Shown here: in pieces, positions 1 through 5,148 of the stretch
Numbering within the stretch: position 1 is the stretch's first letter
Layout: every line of letters starts with the position of its first letter
NCBI GenBank assembly: GCA_002705325.1
Contig: PAFS01000025.1
Coordinates: forward strand, 1 to 7,038
Length of the DNA stretch: 7,038 nucleotides
Direction: 5' to 3'
From: Gammaproteobacteria bacterium
GTDB lineage: Bacteria; Pseudomonadota; Gammaproteobacteria; Pseudomonadales; Litorivicinaceae
The notes under the pieces: model-generated
The model's database searches: none
What the model was told of the DNA's origin: nothing
The model's input: the letters and a program-made list of their open reading frames with translations, nothing else
Position numbers and translations under genes: made by a program

Positions 1-58
1 CAGGATCGGGTGAGGTGGATCAATTCTTCTTTGTGAGTAACGACCGAAAATAAAGATA

Positions 59-358
59 TCACTTATTTTCTTGCATGATCCGGCCCAACTCGTGGACTTC
101 AAATATCTGTGACTTGTGGTCAGAGAATGCTGGATGCTCTATCACTGATTTAAAAAGGTCACTTTTACAGTATTCCTGCATACTCTCCTCATCCTCCCAA
201 AGATAGATGCCGCCGAATTTATGTTCCTCAAAATTGTAGACGAAGTGTTTTATAATTAAACTCGGAACCGCAGCCCAAACAGGAGCTCCCTCTAAAACCA
301 TCGCCTCATAATCGTCACGACTTATGTCGCTGGAAAAAGTAACAACCTGAATATGCAT
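59..358 (-). CDS. YdhR-like putative monooxygenase (dimeric alpha/beta barrel)
   Basis: A 99-residue protein resembling E. coli YdhR (about 101 aa), a small ABM-fold protein proposed to act as a monooxygenase on aromatic compounds; its true substrate is unknown. The match rests on the motif GGIYLWEDEESM at residues 49-60, like GGIYLFTDEKS in YdhR, and the C-terminal strand IFEVHEL at about 85-91, like VFDVNE. The family length fits the ATG at 358. The open frame extends upstream to 418, but those 20 residues have no counterpart in YdhR. The start is preceded by TTGAGATA, a weak and close Shine-Dalgarno. There is no signal peptide, so it is cytosolic. It lies to the left of the tRNA-derived att site, so it may be cargo of an integrated element. 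The frame is intact. The fold assignment is fairly sure, the reaction is not. Confidence 0.72.
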   Translation of the reverse strand: MHIQVVTFSSDISRDDYEAMVLEGAPVWAAVPSLIIKHFVYNFEEHKFGGIYLWEDEESMQEYCKSDLFKSVIEHPAFSDHKSQIFEVHELGRIMQENK

Positions 359-418
359 TATCTCAACCCATTCGCTGTGTAACTCCATCATATCGTTACA
401 GAAAAGACATTGCGACAA

Positions 419-693
419 ATAGTGTCAATGATTGAACTTACCGCGATCAGACAAGTTCGAGCCTTGCGCTTGACGGACAGTTCCCGGGTTTTTTTACGCT
501 TTGAGCCTATGATAACGACTCTTTTTAAAAAGCAGGTTGGGACATATGCTTTCGGTAACTTTTGTAACATTGGAAGTTAACCCGTCAAGACCTCTCCCTT
601 AATTCACTCCTTTAGCAAACCTAAGCAGGTGGTACTGATTACGGAAAAGGAATCTACCCCTCCCCGGGAGGTTTGTTGGGGGTGGCCTGTATC
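419..693. other. Non-coding stretch left of the att region
   Basis: No convincing gene on either strand. A 60-codon minus-strand frame (388-570) overlaps the YdhR-like frame and has no recognisable motif or Shine-Dalgarno. The stretch holds a GC-rich palindrome at 659-671 (CCTCCC, one base, GGGAGG) with no T-run, and one copy of a short dispersed repeat (about 611-632). Confidence 0.4.
611..632 (+). repeat. Dispersed 22-bp intergenic repeat, copy 1
   Basis: TTTAGCAAACCTAAGCAGGTGGT-like sequence that recurs at about 2862-2884 with three mismatches. The core GCAGGTGGT is identical in both copies. Both copies are intergenic and in the same orientation. The role is unknown. Confidence 0.4.
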
Positions 694-742
694 TTTTGCT
701 ACACATTTGCTACAAAAAAGTATTTTGCTACAGATTGCTACA
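694..742 (+). repeat. Four direct TTGCTACA repeats, candidate integrase/excisionase arm sites
   Basis: Four direct copies: TTTTGCTACA (694-703), ATTTGCTACA (705-714), TTTTGCTACA (723-732) and GATTGCTACA (733-742). The G of each copy is at 698, 709, 727 and 737, so spacing is 11, 18 and 10 bp and two pairs lie about one helical turn apart. They sit 61 bp to the left of the tRNA-derived segment. Short phased repeats beside a tRNA core are typical of arm-type binding sites for tyrosine recombinases or their excisionases. That role is inferred; no integrase gene is in the window. Confidence 0.55.
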
Positions 743-803
743 AGGACGAGATAAGTCTAATATCAATGAATACGTGGTATTCAGAGTTTTTTTGATAACA
801 ACA

Positions 804-853
804 AGGGACTAATAATCCCTTGGTCCAAGGTTCAAATCCTGGTGGGCCCACCA
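804..853 (+). other. 3' half of a CAU-family tRNA (Ile2/Met-like), probable att core
   Basis: The segment folds as the 3' half of a tRNA. It has an anticodon stem AGGGA (804-808)/TCCCT (816-820) around a 7-nt loop CTAATAA, the variable loop TGGTC (821-825), and a T-arm CAAGG/CCTGG around TTCAAAT. It ends with the acceptor strand TGGGCCC (843-849), discriminator A and encoded CCA (851-853). The pattern GGGACT.ATAATCCC followed by TTGGTCC matches gammaproteobacterial tRNAs with anticodon CAU (Ile2 or elongator Met). The wobble base is A at 811 where C is expected, and A827 faces G841 in the T-stem, so it is not a working tRNA. The D-arm and 5' acceptor strand are absent upstream. Tyrosine recombinases often use the anticodon-loop-to-CCA part of a tRNA as attachment core, so this is best read as the displaced copy at the distal end of an element lying to the left. 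Confidence 0.72.
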
Positions 854-873
854 TTTCTAGCCTGGTTAGTTTT

Positions 874-893
874 TGTGTCACACTTAAGACACA
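874..893. repeat. Short inverted repeat right of the tRNA fragment
   Basis: TGTGTC (874-879) and GACACA (888-893) form a perfect 6-bp dyad with an 8-nt spacer, 20 bp beyond the CCA end. It could be a weak hairpin or a protein site. There is no clear T-run. Confidence 0.25.
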
Positions 894-969
894 CAAGGAA
901 CTCAAAAAGAGCATTTTTCCGTAAACGCAATAACTGTTGGCAAGTTCAATCATGTGTCTGCCGATCACA

Positions 970-1122
970 TCACCAGACCACCTTGTAGGTGCATTCAGCC
1001 CCCGTGACACCCTCAGGGCATACACCACCATCGACACCATAGATCCACAAAATCAAAGTATCGAATCCAAGTAATATGACCAAGAACCCTATGACGATAA
1101 TCCAAACAGCAACCATACGCAT
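970..1122 (-). CDS. Small single-pass membrane protein, 50 aa, unknown function
   Basis: A 50-residue frame with a strong start: GAGGTG followed by a 7-nt spacer before ATG at 1122. A longer in-frame extension to 1218 encodes an unlikely basic, aromatic stretch and has no ribosome site. Residues 4-28 are one hydrophobic segment (VAVWIIVIGFLVILLGFDTL), followed by a short tail with two cysteines (Cys35, Cys44) in DGGVCPEGVTGAEC. With an N-terminal Arg before the helix, the tail probably faces the periplasm, where the cysteines could form a disulfide. I do not recognise the family. It lies between the att site and the broken hydrolase, separate from both. The good start signal and the protein-like membrane segment argue that it is real, though it is too short for certainty. 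Confidence 0.55.
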   Translation of the reverse strand: MRMVAVWIIVIGFLVILLGFDTLILWIYGVDGGVCPEGVTGAECTYKVVW

Positions 1123-1337
1123 GGTGGAGCACCTCAATCTATACCTACTTTGACTTCGGCGTGTTGTCGCTATCCATATATAACTTCTTGGATAACAGTA
1201 TTTAAGGAAGTGGAGCATCCTGCATTAACAGGTGATTACTTCCCATCCGTTAGATAATTTTTTACAGGCTCTGCACAGCCAGCAAAGCACCAAAGACAAT
1301 GAAACACAGTTTGCAAAGGTAGAACTTTTTCAAAGGA

Positions 1338-2458
1338 TCACCATCCCATCTTTCTAAATTTCTTAGTTACGCTTGGCATAACCTCTTTTAATAAATCTTT
1401 CTTATTGTATTTGAAATTAGAGGCTGAGATCGCGATCGCCACACTATTGTTGTAATGGTTTGGAATCATTACTTGCCCACCCTTACCAGTCAGAACAATT
1501 ACCTGCTTTCCTCCAATCTTGGAAACCCAAAAGAAATAGCCATACTTCTGATAACCCCGAAGTGTGGTTTTTATCGCATTATCTAGCCCATCTTTTAGAT
1601 AGTTTCCGATACAGGAATCAGACTGAATTTCATCGACCATATATTGACCTAGCCAAGCCCAATCTCTGGTGGTCATGTTGAGTCCGGCCATCCCTAATGA
1701 ATAACCATTTTTGTCAGCCCACCAGACCATTTTGTCTTCTGGACCTATTTGGCTATATATCTTGTCGTAAAAAATGGCATCTACTGATTTACCAGTGATC
1801 TCGTTGACCAAAACTGAAGCGGCAGTCACGTCAAGCGTGTGATACCTAGCGTCTTTGCCTTGATCTGAATACTTAGTTTTGACACTTTGATTAACTGAAG
1901 CTGATCATTTGATCCATCTTGAAATCGGTTACGTAAAGTCTGATCAAATCCCGATTCGTTATCCCGGTTTTCATTAACGCCGCTAGCCATTCGCAAGACA
2001 TTTTTAATGGTTACATCTTTATAAACGGAACTAGCAAGCCCTTTGGAATACTTGCCCATAGTGTCGTCTAAAGAACTGATTTTCCCATCACAGACTAAGT
2101 GGCCAATAACCAAACCCATTGCGGTTTTGGTCATAGACATCCCGTGAGCTAAAAGTTATCGTCAAATCCACGTTTTTCGTCATAACGTTTGTAGACTAGT
2201 TTCCCGTCTTTAAGAACAACAGCAACCATGTTTTCTGGGAAATCAAAATATTTTTTTAATCTTCCTTTTTTTTGCTATCTCAAGAGATTTTGTATTCACA
2301 GGACAAACCAAATTCACGGGAGTCGGTCCAAATCCATCCCTAACCTGAGGATCTAGTCCCATAGTCCGTTTTTTATAAAACCGCTTGTCGACGTCCGCCT
2401 GAACAGACATCACAGCGCAAGACAGCACTACAAGAAGTGAAGTTCTTAATAAAACCAT
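1338..2458 (-). pseudogene. Class C beta-lactamase-like serine hydrolase, three frameshifts
   Basis: About 373 codons when three shifts are repaired, the usual length of the class C beta-lactamase/serine hydrolase family (Beta-lactamase, PF00144 type). Residues 1-21 form a signal peptide ending VQA; an early Cys14 after VLS could instead make it a lipoprotein. The middle part carries the catalytic SxxK motif as SMTK (about residue 108) in LAHGMSMTKTAMG. Then come DVTIKNVLRMASG and, in a third frame, RYHTLDVTAASVLVNEITGK, which places the Tyr motif (YHT) and the usual LD.....L..E.TGK helix. The C-terminal part has TGKGGQ, matching the G-rich third motif. Frame breaks: one extra A near 2251-2257 (a 7-base run), one T missing near 2151-2154, and one A missing near 1886-1888. 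The first two cancel. All fall in single-base runs, so assembly error and real decay are both possible. An intact copy would act on peptides or esters in the periplasm; the substrate is unknown. Confidence 0.8.
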
Positions 2459-2480
2459 AACAGAATCCCGTTTTTTATTG

Positions 2481-2498
2481 TTATATCTATTGATATAA
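2481..2498. promoter_or_regulatory. AT-rich dyad upstream of the hydrolase gene
   Basis: TTATATC (2481-2487) and GATATAA (2492-2498) form a perfect 7-bp inverted repeat with a 4-nt spacer. It lies 23 bp upstream of the hydrolase start, where an operator or the -10 region would sit. The role is inferred from position only. Confidence 0.3.
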
Positions 2499-2531
2499 AC
2501 CTAGTACGCTTTCAAGTCTTCTGATATTTGG

Positions 2532-2825
2532 CTATTCGCTCGATGTCATGGCCTTGAAATTCTGCTTTTCCTCGTTGATCTCTTTAGCCAAATCCCACAT
2601 CCCTGATCGTCTCGATTTGTAAAGGGCGACATGCTTACTGAACTTTTGTTCTTCGGGTGCAACTGCTCCACCCGTGACACCACGTTCTTTGATGAGGTGC
2701 TTGAGTTGTTCACATTTCTGCGTGTAAAGAGAGCGGTTCTTTTCAAGCCAAGCGGTTTCCTTTTCAGCAACGTCGCGCAGTCGTTGAATCAGCGATTGTT
2801 TAGCCTTGATATTCTCGTCCGTCAT
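2532..2825 (-). CDS. Hypothetical helical, highly charged protein, 97 aa
   Basis: I do not recognise this protein. It is rich in Lys and Glu and mostly predicted helical. Residues 1-45 (MTDENIKAKQSLIQRLRDVA, then EKETAWLEKN and CEQLKHLIKE) have heptad-like spacing of Leu/Ile typical of a coiled coil. A loop with Gly-Gly and Pro follows, then a second helix ending EINEEKQNFKAM. There is no signal peptide or membrane segment, so it is cytosolic. The ATG at 2825 is preferred: the open frame begins 5 codons earlier with TTG and neither start has a strong Shine-Dalgarno. It is transcribed toward the broken hydrolase (73-bp gap) and divergently from the cytochrome gene, so its promoter must lie in 2826-2944. 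Confidence 0.55.
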   Translation of the reverse strand: MTDENIKAKQSLIQRLRDVAEKETAWLEKNRSLYTQKCEQLKHLIKERGVTGGAVAPEEQKFSKHVALYKSRRSGMWDLAKEINEEKQNFKAMTSSE

Positions 2826-2861
2826 ACCAACATTCTGCAACGAACTGCGGTAAAATCATTG

Positions 2862-2884
2862 TTTCGCAAAGCTAGGCAGGTGGT
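2862..2884 (+). repeat. Dispersed 22-bp intergenic repeat, copy 2
   Basis: Near copy of the segment at 611-632 (TTTCGCAAAGCTAGGCAGG, then TGGT), placed in the divergent spacer between the helical protein and the cytochrome gene. A partial match to the left part (CTCCTTTCGCAAA) also occurs just after the cytochrome gene at about 3417-3428. Confidence 0.4.
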
Positions 2885-2944
2885 CTAGTATTGGTAAAAA
2901 CAAACCCGCTGTAAAACTAGTCAGAATCAGATCAGGATGAGGCC

Positions 2945-3391
2945 ATGAGTTCAAAATTAGACTTCCCATTATTCATGTCCCTAATTTTTTGCGTAGCTCT
3001 TTCTGGGTGCGAGGCGACTGCCGCAGGAATCCCATACCTTGATGAGCAAAAGGTTTCTGCAGGAAAGATCGTGTACGACAATAATTGTGCATCCTGTCAT
3101 GGGGCCACTTTGGAGGGTCAGCCGAACTGGCAGAAACGGAGCTCAGCCGGATATCTCCCTGCACCACCCCATGATGAAACAGGACACACGTGGCATCATC
3201 CGGACCAGATGCTTTTTGAATTTACCAAATATGGGCCACAGAGATATGCAGGAGCTGACTACAAATCCTTGATGCCAGCGTATGAGAGAAAGTTGAGCGA
3301 TGAAGAAATATGGAGTGTGTTAGCCTTCATCAAATCCCAGTGGTCAGAAGAAATTCAAAAGAAACACACTGAGGCCTTTTCTCAGCAGTAG
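2945..3391 (+). CDS. Lipoprotein c-type cytochrome, class I, single heme
   Basis: A 148-residue cytochrome c. The N-terminus has a lipoprotein signal with lipobox LSGC (Cys22), so the protein should be exported, acylated and held on the periplasmic side of a membrane. The single heme site is CASCH (48-52). The second axial ligand is probably Met110 in SLMPAY, followed by the usual C-terminal helix LSDEEIWSVLAFIKSQW (117-133). The loop PPHDETGHTWHHPDQ (75-88) is His-rich and is a hallmark of a subgroup of class I cytochromes. AGGATGAGG just before ATG is a good ribosome site. No oxidase, reductase or copper genes are beside it, so its partner cannot be named; it should shuttle electrons in the periplasm. 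The frame is intact and ends with TAG. Confidence 0.9.
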   Translation: MSSKLDFPLFMSLIFCVALSGCEATAAGIPYLDEQKVSAGKIVYDNNCASCHGATLEGQPNWQKRSSAGYLPAPPHDETGHTWHHPDQMLFEFTKYGPQRYAGADYKSLMPAYERKLSDEEIWSVLAFIKSQWSEEIQKKHTEAFSQQ

Positions 3392-3516
3392 TTTCAAATT
3401 GGCCGACTATATTATCCTCCTTTCGCAAAATCACTCCTTTCTGAATATAGGCTGATGCTCGCTCAAAGTTATGTCTCTCTCATTGATAAGCATTACTAAA
3501 ACAATTCACATTCTTA

Positions 3517-3545
3517 TTGATGCGTCGCACAATTATATGTATACT
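3517..3545 (+). promoter_or_regulatory. Sigma70-type promoter for the small gene pair
   Basis: TTGATG (3517-3522), a 17-bp spacer and TATACT (3540-3545) give 4/6 and 5/6 matches to the consensus. The predicted start near 3552 leaves a leader of about 60 nt before the ATG at 3611. Confidence 0.55.
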
Positions 3546-3562
3546 TTCGTATCATTTTAGTT

Positions 3563-3577
3563 GTAACCAAAAGTTAC
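3563..3577 (+). promoter_or_regulatory. GTAAC-N5-GTTAC dyad in the leader
   Basis: A perfect 5-bp inverted repeat (GTAAC 3563-3567, GTTAC 3573-3577) with spacer CAAAA, just downstream of the predicted transcription start. Its position suits a repressor operator. The stem is too short to be a stable hairpin. Confidence 0.3.
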
Positions 3578-3610
3578 ACTTCCTCATCACTTCTCACAAG
3601 GAACTTGACG

Positions 3611-3862
3611 ATGTTCGCAGATATACCTTTACGTAGACCTAACTTTGATGCTTCAAAAGCTGTTGCACCAATCACCACTTTTCTCAGCCGTGTCCTCGAT
3701 GCGTTTATTGAGGCAAGGAGAATTGAAGCGGCAAGACAGACTGCACTGCACTTGAAAGCAACAAACCGAGACTTCGCTACTATTAGATATTACGATCTGG
3801 TTCAGCGATTGCTTGATGATCGGGATCCGACTTACCTCGATGGATCAGAGGTTTCCAAATGA
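3611..3862 (+). CDS. Small hypothetical protein, 83 aa, first of a coupled pair
   Basis: A family I cannot name. Start at ATG 3611, with AAGGAA 8 nt upstream; an in-frame TTG two codons earlier is less likely. The protein has a disordered N-terminus (MFADIPLRRPNFDASKAV) and then a helix-rich body: FLSRVLDAFIEARRIEAARQ (24-43), followed by DFATIRYYDLVQRLLDD. The arginine-rich amphipathic helix is loosely like small DUF1127-type proteins, but the usual signature is not there, so I do not assign it. There is no signal peptide. It is preceded by a good promoter and a dyad, and its stop codon overlaps the start of the next gene (ATGA), which suggests translational coupling and a shared function. 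Confidence 0.6.
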   Translation: MFADIPLRRPNFDASKAVAPITTFLSRVLDAFIEARRIEAARQTALHLKATNRDFATIRYYDLVQRLLDDRDPTYLDGSEVSK

Positions 3863-4023
3863 TAGGTTTATTTCTGGGAATCGCCGTCATGATTATGGAA
3901 GCCACGCTTTTAGAAGCGCAAGCAAAGTATCGATCAACTTGGGATACGACAATTCATCGAAAGATAAATCTAGTTCCTTCCACTGAGATTACTTTTGAAT
4001 CTTTCAGCAACCAATCACTCTGA
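3859..4023 (+). CDS. Small hypothetical membrane-anchored protein, 54 aa, second of the pair
   Basis: A 54-residue frame starting at the ATG that overlaps the upstream stop (ATGA, 3859-3862) and ending in TGA at 4021-4023. The N-terminus MIGLFLGIAVMIMEATLLEA is a short hydrophobic helix that may anchor the protein in the inner membrane or act as an uncleaved signal. The rest is polar (YRSTWDTTIHRKINLV, then a Ser/Thr-rich tail). No family is recognised. Support comes from the coupled start, the clean membrane-type N-terminus and the absence of a competing frame. It is followed by a 9-bp hairpin at 4042-4072. Confidence 0.45.
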   Translation: MIGLFLGIAVMIMEATLLEAQAKYRSTWDTTIHRKINLVPSTEITFESFSNQSL

Positions 4024-4041
4024 GTCCAAGGTACAAATTGC

Positions 4042-4072
4042 GGCGCTACCAAGACGCAAGATGGGTAGCGCC
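4042..4072. repeat. Perfect 9-bp inverted repeat with 13-nt loop
   Basis: GGCGCTACC (4042-4050) pairs exactly with GGTAGCGCC (4064-4072). It is GC-rich and lies 18 bp after the small-gene pair. Neither strand has a T-run, so it is not a classical intrinsic terminator. It may stall polymerase, protect a 3' end, or be a remnant of a repeat element. Confidence 0.45.
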
Positions 4073-4205
4073 AACAGTCAGACCAATAAATCACTCATAT
4101 ATTCCAGCCCTACCCAGGTCTCAGCTGGTACTACACATAATTTGAAGACTGTTTAGACGCCCCCGGTGATTGATTTGAGGGTTGCCTGTTTCGACACACT
4201 TCACC

Positions 4206-4323
4206 TCAAAGTTTAGCCAATCCTATTAAACCAAGCGCATTCGCAATAGCGATACCCACAAACTTTTGTACTGTGAGGAGCGCCGGCGGCTTCGCTGCGT
4301 TCCGCTAGATACTCATTTGCACG
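4206..4323 (-). pseudogene. Remnant reading frame continuing from the hemoglobin: linker and hydrophobic tail
   Basis: Directly after the last TAG of the hemoglobin frame, the same frame reads RANEYLAERSEAAGAP, a natural-looking helical linker. A one-base shift near 4270 then gives LTVQKFVGIAIANALGLIGL and AKL before TGA at 4206-4208. The hydrophobic run could be a C-terminal membrane helix. Either this was a C-terminal extension of the hemoglobin or a separate tiny gene; the frame continuity favours the first. No family is recognised. The GC-rich patch at 4281-4306 is simply this Ala/Glu/Arg coding stretch. Confidence 0.3.
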
Positions 4324-4687
4324 CTAAACCTTTCGCTCAAAAATTAAGTGACGCTTTCTGTAGAGCACACTCAAAATCGTGTTGATGTCATCATGCTCTA
4401 CCTGGAAATTAGAAAGAATACCGTGCAGGTTATCAACGACCTCATCGTAAGATGTCGAGGTAATACCTAATCCTCGATGCCCCTCCTTGAGATTAGAATC
4501 TGGGTAATATGTTTAAGGCTTACCGAGGGCGAACGCAATGAATTCGACCTGATGTACGATTAATCGATCCATATCCACCCCCTCAAAATAGCGTCGAAGG
4601 GTAGGCCCTACTCAGAACTTGTTTATAAAATGCCTAAACTATCAGTCTAATCGTTGGCACCCCACCGTATTTATCAAATATTGTCAC
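4324..4687 (-). pseudogene. Group 1 truncated hemoglobin (trHbN type), decayed
   Basis: The minus strand reads a 2/2 hemoglobin of about 120 codons. It starts at GTG 4687, preceded by AAGGGGG at a 4-nt spacing. Recognisable parts in order: TIFDKYGG (the usual LFEKYGG start), AFYKQVL (helix B with Tyr B10), PTLRRYFEGVDMDR (with Phe CD1), HQVEFIAFALGKP, TYYPD, and LKEGHRGLGITSTSYDEVV. In the last of these the His is the proximal heme ligand (F8). Damage: an in-frame TAG at 4634-4636, a one-base shift near 4603-4613, an in-frame TAA at 4513-4515, and TAG at 4324-4326. All three stops could come from Gln codons by a C-to-T change. Such proteins bind O2 or NO and often detoxify NO. With two internal stops and a frameshift, no full-length product is expected. 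Confidence 0.78.
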
Positions 4688-4761
4688 AGCACCCCCTTTT
4701 TTTATGGCGGAGGGTACCCTACCCTTAACGGTCATTCACTCGGTCGAGGTATTACCAATAT

Positions 4762-4796
4762 TTCAAATACGCCCGAGGCTGTCGGGCGTATTTGAA
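4762..4796. terminator. Perfect 15-bp hairpin, terminator of the MAPEG operon
   Basis: TTCAAATACGCCCGA (4762-4776) pairs perfectly with TCGGGCGTATTTGAA (4782-4796) around a 5-nt loop. It begins 11 bp after the stop of the minus-strand gene at 4808. The GCCCGA/TCGGGC core is common in proteobacterial terminators. The T-run is only TATTTG, so it may work in both directions but moderately. Confidence 0.75.
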
Positions 4797-4807
4797 CTTG
4801 CGCTCAT

Positions 4808-5119
4808 CTAACCAAGACCTCTTTGCATCGATAGATCAGCCTTTTTGAGAAGCTCTCGCTGGCGAATCTCAGCACCCTCTATAAATTCCCAAGTGACCTC
4901 GAGCATTGGAAGGACTACAAGACCAACAGAAAAGTCGGGCAGGGACCTTAGTCGGATTTCCACGACCACACCCTGCCACGCGATGCGAACCGAATTATCA
5001 ATGGACACACACCCCGGAAATGCCTGCATCAGCCCCCTGTGGTAATCCGACTCTGTCGACTGAACCACCCTTGTAATTGTAGGCGCCCAATGTTCAAACA
5101 CTATCGAGTCACTCTTCAA
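4808..5119 (-). CDS. Hypothetical protein, 103 aa, downstream of MAPEG gene
   Basis: I do not recognise this family. The predicted pattern is mixed alpha/beta: a helix near STESDYHRGLMQAF, then three strands (SVRIAWQGVVVEIRLRSL, then VGLVVLPMLEVTWEF), then a long charged helix (AEIRQRELLKKADLSMQRG). There is no signal peptide or clear membrane helix. The start is unusual: the frame begins with TTG at 5119 directly after an in-frame TAG, with GAG 8 nt upstream. A GTG at 5101 is the alternative and would give 97 residues. The gene lies 29 bp after the MAPEG stop on the same strand and ends just before a strong hairpin, so it is probably cotranscribed with the MAPEG gene. A function in the same process is inference only. 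Confidence 0.6.
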   Translation of the reverse strand: MKSDSIVFEHWAPTITRVVQSTESDYHRGLMQAFPGCVSIDNSVRIAWQGVVVEIRLRSLPDFSVGLVVLPMLEVTWEFIEGAEIRQRELLKKADLSMQRGLG

Positions 5120-5148
5120 CTAAATACTCAAAAGAGTTGTCAGATTTG

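Noticed and set aside
359..418. Upstream extension of the YdhR-like gene to 418
   Set aside because: Twenty added residues have no counterpart in YdhR, and no ribosome site precedes 418.
388..570. 60-codon minus-strand frame
   Set aside because: No ribosome site, a Lys/Arg-rich non-globular translation, and overlap with the upstream extension of the YdhR-like frame.
659..671. CCTCCC-C-GGGAGG palindrome as a terminator
   Set aside because: The loop would be one base and no T-run follows on either strand.
694..742. CRISPR array or plasmid iterons
   Set aside because: Repeats are only 8-10 bp with spacers of 0-9 bp, no cas or replication gene is present, and the nearby tRNA core explains them better as recombination arm sites.
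738..1040. 100-codon minus-strand frame containing GPPGFEPWTKG
   Set aside because: This peptide comes from translating the antisense of the tRNA 3' end, a well-known source of false proteins. The frame also crosses the repeat cluster and overlaps the better-supported 50-aa gene.
2631..2888. 85-codon plus-strand frame opposite the helical protein
   Set aside because: Shadow of the minus-strand gene, which has a more natural composition; the plus frame has no start signal.
4324..4687. Reading TAG/TAA as Gln genome-wide (recoded genetic code)
   Set aside because: Other genes in the window end cleanly at TAG and carry no in-frame stops read as Gln, and the same gene also has a frameshift, so decay is simpler.
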